This document shows, one piece after another, positions 21,159 to 32,022 of a DNA stretch of 64,000 nucleotides (its first letter is position 1; each line of letters begins with the position of its first letter). Under the pieces are notes generated by a model. It made no database searches. It saw nothing but the letters and a program-made list of their open reading frames with translations, and was not told where the DNA came from. The position numbers and the translations under genes are program-made. This DNA comes from Lasiosphaeria ovina (taxonomy: Eukaryota > Ascomycota > Sordariomycetes > Sordariales > Lasiosphaeriaceae): assembly GCA_033439765.1 (NCBI GenBank), contig JAULSN010000006.1, positions 1,116,001 to 1,180,000 on the forward strand. The letters are read 5' to 3'.

Positions 21159-23703
21159 GGAGAAAGAGGGAGGAAAGCTCCTTATATATATATATATACA
21201 CTGTAACCCTGATCTTCCACTTCTCAACCCTAGAGGCCAACTGGCCACAACTCCTTAAGGTTATTCAGTTATACAGAAAAGTGTATTTTATCTACGTGTC
21301 CTTTTTGACGTAGTTTATTATATATAGCCGAAGGTAAGATAAGGTTTATAGTAGAAGATAAAAATATAGTTAAGGTTAAGGTTTTCTTTATATTAAGTTG
21401 TCTTAGTAATATTATGTAATTATTCTAAAACACTTATAAAAATATTTAAGGTTTATAATTATAAGCTTAAAGAGAATGAGCTATAAGGGCCGTAACGGTT
21501 TAACGGTTATTTAACGGTTTTGGATTTTCTTCTTAGCCTCGCTTTTTCTTTATTTCTTACATGTTGTCTATCAACTAAGGTTATAGGGTGCTGGGGGCTT
21601 TGGTGATTTGGGGGAGCGGGCTGCCCATGGTCACGCGCCAGGGTGGGTGGCCTGTGCGCACCAAGGTCACGTGCTAGGGCGGATGACCTGTATGTCCGGG
21701 CCGGGCCCACTATTCTTCCTGACTGACCAATCAGGGCTATGCGGTCCGCCGAGCCGCATCAGCCTCAGGAAGTCTGATTGATCGGTAATTCCTACAGACA
21801 CTGTCGCAACCGCTCAATTGTTTGACTCGCCGCTGTACCACGGTAAACGCTTGACTGTGTTTATTCTCGTGTGTACATGGTGATTGGTATAAGTCATTTC
21901 ACCTTTGGCAGATCTAACATTCTAGAAGTCGCTCCTTGGTAGAGTTGACGAACAAATATATCGCCCAAGTAGGTGCCTACATGACTTCCATTTTCGAGGG
22001 GGAATAAACTCCAGATACCTAAAGACTTTCGTAGTGGTTTCCAAGGGCTCATGGTCATACAAAACCCATCAACACGGAATTCCTAGAAAAGTTGGACATC
22101 GGTTTATTTTCATTCACAGTCGGAAACGCCAACCTACCTAGATTTTCTTTTCCATGGTATTTATAAATATTGCAACACACACAAGGAAAGAAAGCAACAC
22201 TGGAACGTTTGACGCCCCCTGATATTATCTCCACATACACAACTGCCTACCTATACAACAGCGCCAGAGAATAGACAGTATAGACGCCTCGTAACCCTAC
22301 ACACAAGCACCGGCGCAGCAGCATGGTCATATATATACCTACTTTACCAACCTACCCTGGCTATCTATCCAAGAGACAAAAGAGAAGCAAACAGCTGACA
22401 TCACCCATTCGGACAACACAACACAACTCGAACCCCAAACCCAATCTCCATCCCAATCCCAATCCCAATTCCAAATCCCCAGGTGCCGACCAGAATAGCA
22501 TAGCAGGATCTATATCACCATCATGCCCAGACATTAGCTCTGTCTTGTTCTTTTTAACCTTTTCCCGGTTTCACAACTTTACCCCCCGCCCCCATTGGAT
22601 TCCAGCCCGAGGCCCGAGCCCCCCTTTTCCCACCTTCCGCTTCTCCAACCTACCCACGGTAAGTACCTCCCGCCCGCAATGCACGTATGTACCACGCCAT
22701 ACCAAAAACACCCCATATATACCTTATACCTAGCTGCCCAAGACACAGGGATTCCATCCCGAGGCCATCGCTTCCATTGTTTGCCGGGCGCCGATCCGAC
22801 ACTCCCACGACAGGGGATTTGCCTGCCGCGGCTGCTGCGTCGGCTCGGGCTGTCATGCCATGCCAAGGGCAGCGAAGCAACAGAAACAAGGCTTGGTGGG
22901 ACAAGAAACCGGGACTAGAACATCCCGGGGACTGTTGAAATGCCCAAGTTCCGTCCTGTTGATCTGGCGCGCCCAAACTCGCCATGATGCCAAGGTCTCA
23001 CCTGAATTTTCCCAAAAGTCCACATTTCGAAAGAGGCACCAGAGTTGGTTATTGTTTTTTATGGGTTTTCTTTTCTCTTTTGCTGCTCCGCCCTATTACC
23101 ACCGCTCAGCTGCCCGAAGACGATGGACTATGGATGCTCAAGCAAGAACAAAGGATCAATTCTCTCTCTCTCTCTCTCGTGACAGAAATAGGAAAACCAA
23201 TCCGGTTGATTGTCCATCTCTCCGCAGCTCACCAATCCCCAGTAGTTGAGTAAACAGGCTCCAGATTGCCCAGCCGATTCCAACCAGTCTTATTGTCTAC
23301 CCGCACACGGAAAAAAAAAAGCACCGTATTCGATGAAAAGGAAAATATGAGGAAGGAAAACGTAGCAAGAAGAAAATGAGATAGATATATGGCAAATGAG
23401 AAGTCTGAACACTCGAGTGTTCCAGCTTGCCCCAGGGTCTGTGGGGTGTTCTTGTTAGGGAATTGGCGAGTAGTTGTCGTTTGACCAATCCCCCGAGACC
23501 CCGGCGCTGCCGCTGTCTATCTCCCCATCCCCAAAGGTATCATCTTTTTGATATTGTCTTCAACGACTCCGCTACACGCTCTAGCGGAGGTTGTCGGTAG
23601 TGCCGGAGGCTGCTGCGCTTATTCCTTGAGGACAAGGACTTGAATCCCAAGTATTAGCCTTTCGATCAAATCGGTAGTAGTGTGGGGCGCGCGGTCGGCT
23701 CGT
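21159..23703. other. Gene-poor region right of the transposon island
   Basis: To about 21560 the DNA is AT-rich and TpA-rich, like a RIP-altered repeat remnant, with TA dinucleotides at 21184-21199. Further right it is normal composition with short repeats (CCCAAT at about 22445-22470; a CT run at 23161-23178). Overlapping short open frames near 22320-23250 show no domain and no consistent splice pattern. No gene is called. Confidence 0.5.
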
Positions 23704-24419
23704 CTAGGCCCTGTTAAGAGAGCTGCCCCCTTCCTGAGCATTCTGCTCAGCGTCGGTGACGACCCCAGAGTCGGAAGCGCTCGGAACAACGGCCGCCGGT
23801 GCAGGCGCGGCGAAAGAAGCCGCCGGCACCGGGGCCGCGAAGTTCGCCGAGGCGCTCCCGACACTGGGGAGGAAACCGGAGCCAAGGGCGAAGGGGGCTT
23901 GGGCGTGTGAATACACACGTGGAAAACAAAAGAGGGCTTTTTTCAGACTGCCAGCGCAAGAAAAGGTTACTCACCCTGGGATGCTATCGTCTGGACCTGG
24001 CTGACAACGGTGGGCTGGATGAACTGCGCCAGATCGACGGAGCCAACGTTGTTGAGGAGTCCGAGCTGGAGGAGCTGGAGGTCGAGGCTGCTCAGGTCAA
24101 AGTTGGAGAAGAGACCGACCTGCTGGAACTGGAGCAGGGTCTGCAGCTGCTGCAGCTGGAGGAGCGAGGCGAGGTCGAACTGGTTGCTGTTGAACAGGTT
24201 CTGGTAGCCCAGAATGTTGAAGTTGTTGTTCTGGCCGAGGAGACCCAGCTGCTGGAGTTGAAGCTGGTTGATGTTGAGCAGGTAGTTCAAGTTGACCTGG
24301 TTGAAGTTGTTCAGGTTGTTGAGCTGGCTCAGGTCGAAGTTGGACTTTTTCTCAACGGCGGCCGGGGCGGCAGAGACCATGGCGGCCAGGGCAGAGACGA
24401 TCAGAGTGACAGACTTCAT
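23704..24419 (-). CDS. Secreted Asn/Gln/Leu-rich low-complexity protein (paralogue 1)
   Basis: Two exons, complement(23704..23897, 23975..24419), give 212 residues. The 77-nt intron (23898-23974) has donor GTGAGT and interrupts codon 149 in phase 1. The start MKSVTLIVSALAAMVSAAPA is a typical signal peptide, so the product is probably secreted or cell-wall bound. Residues about 28-145 are built almost only of N, Q, L and F (for example NNLNNFNQVNLNYLLN and LLQLQQLQTLLQFQQ). The C-terminal 65 residues are Ala/Pro/Ser-rich and cysteine-free. It shares its layout, phase-1 intron and LQQLQ...LLNN motif with the gene at 28084-29336 on the same strand, so I read them as paralogues. I know no biochemical function for this type. 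The second exon rests on frame and splice signals only. Confidence 0.72.
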
Positions 24420-24817
24420 TTTGCTGGTTTGTTTGGATAAACGACTAGGCGGGGATTAAACGATTATAAAAGAGCACAGCTGAACCATGCCAGGTTAGTG
24501 ATCGTCCCGTCTGTAGTAGTAGAGACAGGGCTGTACCAGCCAGGCGTACCTCAAAAATGTTCAGATACTGAAAGAGTGGAAGCGAACAACGAGCACAGCT
24601 GTTTGGAGATGTGGATGTCAGCGACTGCCAGACAAGCGGTTCCCGGAAGCAAGTGCCGAAGCAGCTCGCTTAATCGGGGACTAGAAGGAGAGAAGGCTCT
24701 CTCAGATCAGATGGCTTACCTCTGAAGAATGAATGACTGAAGAAGATGGTTGGAAAGGCTGGTGAGTGGGATGGGGAAACAAAAGAAGAGTGCCAGCTAC
24801 CGGCCGTCCAGGCCGCC

Positions 24818-24824
24818 TTATATA
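24818..24824 (-). promoter_or_regulatory. Candidate TATA box for paralogue 1
   Basis: On the minus strand the sequence reads CTGTATATAAGGCGG, a strong TATA match, 400 bp before the ATG at 24419. A second, weaker TTTATAAT lies close to the ATG (about 24462-24470). Confidence 0.45.
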
Positions 24825-25084
24825 CAGACCTGACCGGGCCATGGCCGCAGACAGCCCCCATGGCAAGGCATGAGAAGGAGCCGCGTGCCAAGGATTTCAG
24901 GGACATCAAGTATATTCGGAAGGGAGGTCGAGTAGTCTTCCGGAGCGTGTCAGATATCTGGCGTCACTGGACGGAAACGGGCGGGTAAAACACCATGGCC
25001 AGGGTGGGCACTGCCAGTGAGCCCAGCCATGCCCGCCCTGTCTGCAGTGGTGGGCACGGATCATGTCGCCTTAGCTGGGGGTGT

Positions 25085-25163
25085 GGGGGGGGGGGGGGGG
25101 GGGGCGACACCAAGGATGGGGCCTGACACCCAGAGGGAGAGGGAGAGGGAGAGGGAGGGAGGG
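25085..25163 (+). repeat. G20 run and GGGAGA repeats
   Basis: Twenty consecutive G at 25085-25104, then purine repeats GAGGGA/GGGAGA to 25163. This is a strong G-quadruplex/triplex candidate and a likely assembly weak spot. Confidence 0.9.
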
Positions 25164-28083
25164 AGCTCGAGAAGGTCCCGAGACTGGTGGGTTGTAACGT
25201 CATGCACGGAAGTATCTACCACCGAGCAGCACAGCTGGGGCGCATGCTGAGGGAAACACCAAGGACAAGGACAAGGAAGGCCGGACAGCCTGACAGCCTC
25301 ACCAAGCGTAGGTTGGCAGCCTGGGCGCCCATGAAGCCGCAGGACATGGAGATGGTCGACGTTTTGGAACGAGGACCTGACTCTGCCTAGACAAGAATAC
25401 CAGCCAGCGAGTGGTGCTTGGCTACAGCAGTCTGAGCTCGCCTCGATGCGCGGGGGATCATGGATGCTTCCCGCCATCTGTCCATGGAGCCCATCATGGA
25501 CGGCAAGCCATGGTGGTGAGGAATGACTCCGCTCGGGCATCTGCTGTACAGTACACCAAGGCGGGCTGCGGCATCGCATCTGCGGCCAGCACCAAGCAAA
25601 CCTCGTCGTCCGATCTCTCTCTTGGTAGGTTGCCAAGGCACATGCAGGTGCAGGCAGCCAAGGTAGGTACGGCCGTCCCTTTCTTGGCTGGACTGGTCTC
25701 TGCAGAGAGAGACCCAGAGGCAGGTCCTTCTTCCTGATCGACGGCGAGGATATACATGTTGTTTCGTAGTGTTTCGATGGAGCAAAGCGCGAGTGCACTG
25801 GGCAGAGGTATAATACAGACGTCCTGCATGCCAAGAAAGCTCGGATGGCAGGATGCTGCTGCGTACCTTGCCTGCCTCGGGGAGGGCTGGGCTGGGCCTT
25901 CTGTCTGGTCTGGGACCGCTTGACCCCCTCCAAGTCAGGTACCCGACCTGGGGTATGCGGGATGGATCAAAAAAACCTTCGAGGCTGGTTGGGAAGTCGC
26001 CCACGACGAATTGGGGTGTCACGGAGGACGCTCTACTACCAATCCCACCTATGGCGGAGGCCGTGGGTGAGGTGACGGCGTTTGAGCTCTGCCCTGAACC
26101 GACGATGGCAGCAGTCACGCTCGTATCGCACCTACCTCGACCTACTCATCACTCTGGGCACACTGGCACTCACTCACTTGCACCTTCCAAGTCTATCTGG
26201 CGCGCCTACCGCCACTGCCACTCTGGTACTCACTAGTGACGGTCCTGGCTAAGTCCGGTTCCTGACTGGCAGCGTGACGTGATGGCCTGACAAGGTAGTA
26301 ACGGGCAGGGGCCTGACGCCAAGATCGCACCGGAAGGAGCGTTCAGCGGTGGCCCAAAGAGCAGGAGGATCTCGACACTGAGAACAAACCTGGCAGGGAA
26401 AGAGAAAGCACCGACCCAAAGGTGCCACGGTACATGGAGTACCACCCCGAGAAAGTCTAATGACTCCGTCCCCCCCCCCCAGCCCGGCTTGGCCAGTCCG
26501 GGGATTTTTAGGCTGCCCCGTGGTTAAGCTTATAACTCCGTCGACTAGGTTCTCCGAGATCCGAATTGATGCAGCGAATCAGCGGCGGCCGAACGCAACT
26601 TGACGTCCGTTTCAAACTGTCAAACTCGACAGCCCCTACCTAATTATGTTCCCGCCCCCCCTTCCTCCCCTCGCTTCGATCTCAAAGCATGGGTGGGTGG
26701 TGGTTAAAGATGTGGTGGCGGGTGGGACCCTGCCAAGGGCCAGACGGAAGAGGCTGAAATGGGCCGAGCCGATTCGAGGATTCGTATGTGGGCGGTGGCT
26801 GGAATGGGCCTGGGGTAAAAGCAGCCACCACTAGACGGTCCCCCAAAAAGGGAGGATTGCGGGCACCTGAGCGCTGATTGGGCGTGCACGGCCCTGAAGC
26901 CATCGCGAAAGTCCAAGCAATTTATGCAATGACCCCCGACCTTTCCTCTCTGGGCACAATTCTCAACCCGCAGCTGTCGCAGATCTCAGAATGTGAAGCA
27001 CTTTCGTCGCACGGCTACGCATTTACCAGACAGCGGCAGCTGGTCAAGCCGCAGCTGTGAGATGCTTAGTTATTATTATTTCTACTTTATTTTTCTTTTC
27101 TTTTCCTTTTTTCAGTGGGGGCGACTGACTGACCTCATTGTCGAGGGGAGGAAGCAGGGCTTGGTTCTCGTCGGAACTCCCCTACTTCCGGCCCACGGGG
27201 CTAAGGGCAAGGAGGTTTTCTCCAAAACCTTACCTCAGAAGTTCAGACTCTTGTCCGTGTGTCGCCCCATTGTTCGATTCGATCCTCCATAACAACCAAG
27301 ATTACGCCGCTGCGCACGGGAACAAGCCCAGCAAGCATCACCACGAGGGGATCGTAACAGACAAAGTTTGGTGTTTGTCCGCCGCTGCGACTATACCTCC
27401 CCCCAGCTACGTATCAATGTTTGCTCTGGGAAGAGGGCGGTCCCTAGTTCGTCTCTCCTTTGTGTTGTTCCGTCCTACCGACTCCCACGTAGTGAGTGGC
27501 ACGAACGAGAGACAAGCCCATGCCCGGATGATGGCATTGTCCGTCCTCCTCCTTCCCACTAAAATTAGCAGCACTGGGTCCAGCTCCGTCCAAACTTTCC
27601 GTCGCATCTAAACAATTACAAGACCAAACAGCACCTTGACGCATTGTCAACTGAAGCACAGGTGGCTATGTATAGAAACGACGCCGGGCACGCTCAATAC
27701 AGAGAGCGTGTGGGGGGTTGACAAATACTCGGCGTAGAGCAATGACGAGTCGATGGCCATGACGATGACGTGATGGTTCTAAAATACTGGTATATCGTGC
27801 CTAGTATGTCTAGTATAGGTAGGTATCTAGCTAAAAAAAAAATCTGTCTCAGCCATCCGCATCTGCTGGCTACCGGGGCTGGCCTATTTTGCCGGAGCCT
27901 CAAAGCAGGCACACCCAAAACACAACAAACAGCCTGGCCCGGTCTGGGCGTCTCGGCTCTGCCTGAACCGGCCATCTTCTTGGACGAGCCGAAAAAAAGG
28001 AGTGTCTGTCAGTCAGCCCACTCAGCTGACAGCCCCCCTTGGAATCCTCCAATCTCCAATCTCTCCGCCCTATCGTCCCGGTT

Positions 28084-29336
28084 CTAGCGGGTGAAGTCGG
28101 ACAAGTTTGTCTCGCTGCCTGGCGACGCCTCAGGGGCAGCAGCAGGCTGTGCGACAGATGCTTCCGCAGAGGGGGCGGCATCCGCAGGCGCTGCTGGAGC
28201 TGCGGCGGCGGCAGTAGGTGCTGCTGCGGCGGCGGCCGGAACAGAGGCGGCGGCGGCAGCTGGGTCAGCGGCGGCAATCGGGGTGAAAGCCGCCGGTGCC
28301 GGCGCAGCTGCAACGGCGGGCGCGACAGAGGCTACCGCCGCGGGTGCAGAAGCCACCGCCGCGGGTGCCGTGGCGGCGGCAGCAGCAGGCGCCGCCGAGG
28401 CGACAGCAGGCGCCACGGTGGCGGCATTAGCTGGGGCAGCTACGGCTGCGGGGGCCGCGGAAGCCACCGGCGCTGCGACCGCTCCGTTGGCGTTGGCGTT
28501 GGCGTTGGCGTTGGCGTTGGCATTGGCGTTAGCATTGGCACCAGCATTGGCATTGGCATTGTTGATGTTGTTGTTATTGTTGTTAACGTTGGAGTTGACA
28601 TTGGCATTGGCGCACTGCTGTCGCTTGGCCTTCGAGCCGCGCCTGAGCTTAGTTCGCTTCATGGTCTTCCTGCTCTCCGCAATCTCTCGCTTGAAAAGGC
28701 CTGAAACGAAAGACTGTCAGTTCTGGCACGGGATCTGGGTGTGGTGACATGTCTCGTACCGAGGTTAAAGTTGCCCCCAACCAGACCACTGGAGAACAGC
28801 GACTGGATGCCGCCATTGTTCAAGAATCCAAGCTGCTGGAGCTGCTGAAGCTGCGCTAGTTGCAGGAAGAGGTCCTGGTCGTTGTTGAGGCCAAGGTTCT
28901 GGATGTTGTTTATGTCGAGGAGGTTACCCAAGCAGAAGTTGTTCATCAAGGCGAGAATGGCCTGGATGAGATCATTCTGGTTGTTGAGGTTGAGGTTGTT
29001 GAGATCGAGACCGTCGACATTCAAGTTGCCCAGGTTCAAGTCTGCCAAGTTCAGGTTCCCCGAGTTAAGGTCTCCCAGGTTGAGGTTTCCCAAGTTGAGA
29101 TTTCCAGAGTTGAGATTTCCCAAGTTGAGGTTTCCGGAGTTGAGGTTTCCGGAGTTGAGGTTTCCAGAGTTGAGATTCGACGCACTATTAAGACCGCTGT
29201 TGACGCCGTTGGCCACATTGCTGTTATTGGCGAGGGCATTGCTGTTGACGTCGGCCGCATTCTGCCTGGGCACAACCGGGCTCGCAGTGTTGACTGCCGA
29301 CGCCAGGCCGGCAGAGAGGAGAAGCGTGAACTTCAT
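28084..29336 (-). CDS. Secreted pentapeptide-repeat, Ala/Asn-rich protein (paralogue 2)
   Basis: Two exons, complement(28084..28700, 28760..29336), give 397 residues. The 59-nt intron (28701-28759, GTACGA...TTTCAG) is in phase 1 and joins GGNFNLG to LFKREIAES. The N-terminus MKFTLLLSAGLASAVNTASP is a signal peptide. Residues about 50-115 are 13 tandem pentapeptides of the form G-N-L-N-(S/L), with GDLN and ADLN variants. This fits the A(D/N)Lxx pentapeptide-repeat consensus, known to fold as a right-handed quadrilateral beta-helix. A Leu/Gln-rich part follows (LQLAQLQQLQQLGFLNN), then a basic stretch (KRTKLRRGSKAKRQQC), then NANA dipeptides and a ~130-residue Ala/Pro tail. The dibasic sites could be Kex2 cleavage points. 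The beta-helix is inferred; the function is unknown. Confidence 0.75.
28488..28560 (-). repeat. 6-bp coding repeat (Asn-Ala dipeptides)
   Basis: Repeats of GCCAAC/GCCAAT on the minus strand encode the alternating NANANA segment of paralogue 2. Confidence 0.85.
29018..29183 (-). repeat. 15-bp coding minisatellite (pentapeptide repeats)
   Basis: Tandem 15-bp units, minus strand, of the type GGAAACCTCAACTCC. Each encodes one pentapeptide G-N-L-N-S/L. The DNA repeat keeps phase with the codons. Confidence 0.85.
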
Positions 29337-30960
29337 GATGACGAGCAGTTCGCTTGTTTTCGCGAGAAAGTGAAGATCCGGCCTTCAAGCAAAACAGATG
29401 AAAATTAGAAAGCAAAGTAATAGAGCACAGCTTCAAAGACGTTAGCAAAGCACGCCCAGCCAGACTATGAAGAGCCATACATACCTCCAAGATTCTATAA
29501 AGCGCAAGTGAGGGGAATCGAAACAGAAAGAGGAAAGAGAGTAAAACAGCACAAGGCTTCGTCTAGATAGATACCAGAACACCGGGCTCTACGTACGACC
29601 TTTACACCATTAGGATGGCCTGCCATGATATACCCTCACAGACACACCCCTTGATGTGTAGCGAGTAGATGGTGGGGTGAGGTGTACGGCAGCAGCAGCA
29701 GCGAGCCAGCTTGATCGGCGTGAATATGTGCGAATGCCGGACATTTGTCGATGAAACAGAGCACCGAAAAAGCCTAATAGACGGGAAGCGAGAAGAGGGC
29801 TTCGAGACGAAGAGTCGCCGCGGTGATCAGCTGCGGTGGCGACACCGAGCCGGGCGCGCAGCATACGCGTCGGGAAGGTTGGCGAATGTGCATGGCATGA
29901 TGCATGGTAACTGCCGGCCACGCGCAGACGCCACTGGTAAAGAAAAAAAAAATCAGGTACTGGGTAGAAAGAAGCACGAAAGGATAAATGGGCGCCCATT
30001 GCATTGGGCGAAGAAATAACTTAACCAGACAAGACTCACTCACTCCCACAGCGAAAGATGTCGATTCTGGGCCTTCTTGATCTCCACGGAACGTGCATCT
30101 TGGAACGCTCGAAAGCTTAGCCACGGGCCAAGCCTTACCTCTGGGACAGAGGTATAAAACCAAGCCCTTTCAGATTCTGAAAGGGAGAGGCCGGGGAAGT
30201 ACACGTGGTTCAGCAAACACTTCATCGACCGTTTCACCTCGCCAAGGCCGGTAGAAGTCATGCAGAATGCCTCGATCGGCGTCGGCCCAAGAATCACGTC
30301 TGTTGCAGTCAGGCGAAAAGGAGGCCCCCGAGGAGAGAGCATCACCAGCACTAGGAACTCAAATTGTCAGCACATCTTCTTCCGCCTATCACCCCACAAG
30401 ATCGGCGAAATCCCGAACCCAACACACAATGCCTCGCCCATAGACCCATGGATGCGTACACCGAAGACACATTTGAGCTGGCTGTCCATACTCTCCAGCC
30501 ACCTTGGTTTCAAGGGAAAAGCTTCGGGAGAAAAAAGAAGGAAGATCGGAAACAGGAGGGCTTCTCTGTCCCAACCCCTTGGCAAGATGCTCGTATTATT
30601 ATTTATAGGCCAACTTAGGCCGTTTATCACAATATCTGAGGAAACAGCCGCGAACAAGGTAGGGCTGATAGACACGGGCGACAAGCTCTTGCTTCCGCTT
30701 CACAAATGCTCAAGGCTGGCCGTTGTCCAAGCACTCTCCGAGGTTTCTTCGATATTATCGAGTGTGTATGCTGCGGAGTGCCGGGGGTTGCATGTTGCAG
30801 ACGTATTCAAGGCACGCTTGCTGTAAGAGTGCACCCCGATATTGGGGCGTTCGTGTATGTACCAGGTATTTATTGTACAGCTTCTCGGCTGGCCTTCCGT
30901 CGAGCAATTGGGCAGTACCTTTTCTACAGTGCTTCTTCTGCCAAAGTCGCTGTCCTCCGT
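29337..30960. other. Intergenic region, no gene recognised
   Basis: Upstream of paralogue 2. A TTTATAG box (minus strand, near 29496-29502) may be its promoter. Several 100-190-codon frames on both strands (for example 30260-30826 plus and 30040-30351 minus) overlap one another and have no signal peptide, domain or splice pattern I can support. Confidence 0.45.
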
Positions 30961-31305
30961 TCACCGAGTTTCGGGCCCGGACCGGGGCCCCTCGTTGTTC
31001 GTCTTGCTGAAGCCCAGAAGCTCGCCCAGCATGCCGCCGGGCTTGGGCACAGGACACTCCCTCTTCGAGGCCTTGGACTTGGTCGCTTCATCGTGGTCCT
31101 CGATGTTGGTCTGGAACTGGACAAGGCCCTCCTTTGTGTCGGCGCATTCCGGCCGCCTCCGCCTCCTCCGCTTGACGGTCCCGTCTGACATTTCGCTGTC
31201 GCCGTCGGCGTAGATGGTCCTGGGCGCCGGGCATGGCAGGATGTGGGGGAGAGCGACAACAAAGAAGCTCGCCACGACCGTGGTTGCGAAGAGCGACGAG
31301 GTCAT
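30961..31305 (-). CDS. Small single-pass membrane protein, conserved-looking, function unknown
   Basis: A single-exon frame of 114 residues from the ATG at 31305 (MTSSLFATTVVASFFVVALP); an in-frame ATG at 31338 would add 11 residues. Residues 3-24 form one hydrophobic segment ending in a Cys-Pro-Ala-Pro motif. A hexa-arginine stretch (KRRRRRRPE) follows, then a conserved-looking C-terminal block RECPVPKPGGMLGELLGF. The short hydrophobic N-terminus followed by basic residues could be a mitochondrial inner-membrane or ER anchor. It is divergently arranged with ppg1. I recognise no family. A non-coding frame is possible but the ordered composition argues against it. Confidence 0.6.
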   Translation of the reverse strand: MTSSLFATTVVASFFVVALPHILPCPAPRTIYADGDSEMSDGTVKRRRRRRPECADTKEGLVQFQTNIEDHDEATKSKASKRECPVPKPGGMLGELLGFSKTNNEGPRSGPETR

Positions 31306-32022
31306 GCGCGACCTTGGGTGGAGGTGTGGAGGTGGCATGGCGGGAGTCGCGACGGCGGCGAAATCAGAATCAGGACGTCGACGAACCCTATAACCCAGTT
31401 TAGGACGGTTTTCAGCCCCATTGAGCCTCGGAGACTCACCAATGCTTAGTCGAGCACCTCGCAGACCATGATGTGTGAGGGATTGGCCTTGCTTGTTGCC
31501 CCAACGAGGCCAAACCCCGTCGTGAGTGGGTCGTCGGGCTGAGGTATTGTGCTGGGTTGTGGTGTTGAAGCTTGAAAATTCTTTCCACGCAGCGGGTCAT
31601 ATTTGGGTAATTACCGCCAGCGACCCATCCCACTGGAGCAGAGCTCCTCAGGCGCTGCGGCGCACAGCGAAGCAGCCCGTGTGCTAGCGTTACAGCACGC
31701 GGTAGAGACCGATAAAGGCGCACGTGCCATACGCGGGCCAGTTCCCAGGCGTCCTAGTCGTAACCGCGCGCCGGGTTGCGCAAACTGTCAATGGCCGGCG
31801 TTCCATAACCTTATTCAACCAAAGCATCAATACAGGGCTCGCCACAACGAACAAGCAACTTTTCGACGCTCGTGAACGCCCAGCGATATTGTCGAGGGCG
31901 CCCGGAACACATTATGACACCTTGGTATAGTTGACACAAATCGATTACAGCTCTTTTTGGCTTCCGGCATATTTTAGGCTGCTAGGCGCATTCCATCTAC
32001 CTTCCCCAGCCAAGTTGCGAAG
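31306..32022. other. Divergent promoter region between the small membrane protein and ppg1
   Basis: About 720 bp of normal composition. Short open frames overlap here but none is convincing. It must hold the promoters of both flanking genes; I see no clear TATA box. Confidence 0.5.

Larger units (their letters stand above)
24420..28083. other. 3.7-kb gene-free interval upstream of paralogue 1
   Basis: It probably holds the promoter and leader of the secreted-protein gene. A TATA box lies at 24818-24824, and a good donor (GAG|GTAAGC on the minus strand, near 24719) suggests an intron in the 5' leader. A run of 20 G (25085-25104) and GGGAGA repeats (25136-25163) follow. Minus-strand frames at 25061-25933 and 25387-26118 are long but overlap in different frames and resemble no protein; I reject them. 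Confidence 0.5.

Noticed and set aside
25061..26118. Two long minus-strand frames (290 and 243 codons)
   Set aside because: They overlap in different frames, contain low-complexity stretches from G and GA runs, and neither resembles a protein or has splice support.
28039..28747. Two plus-strand frames (221 and 218 codons) opposite paralogue 2
   Set aside because: They are the complement of Ala/Asn repeats and have repetitive composition only because of that.
30260..30826. 188-codon plus-strand frame
   Set aside because: No domain or signal, overlapped by minus-strand frames of similar length; probably chance.
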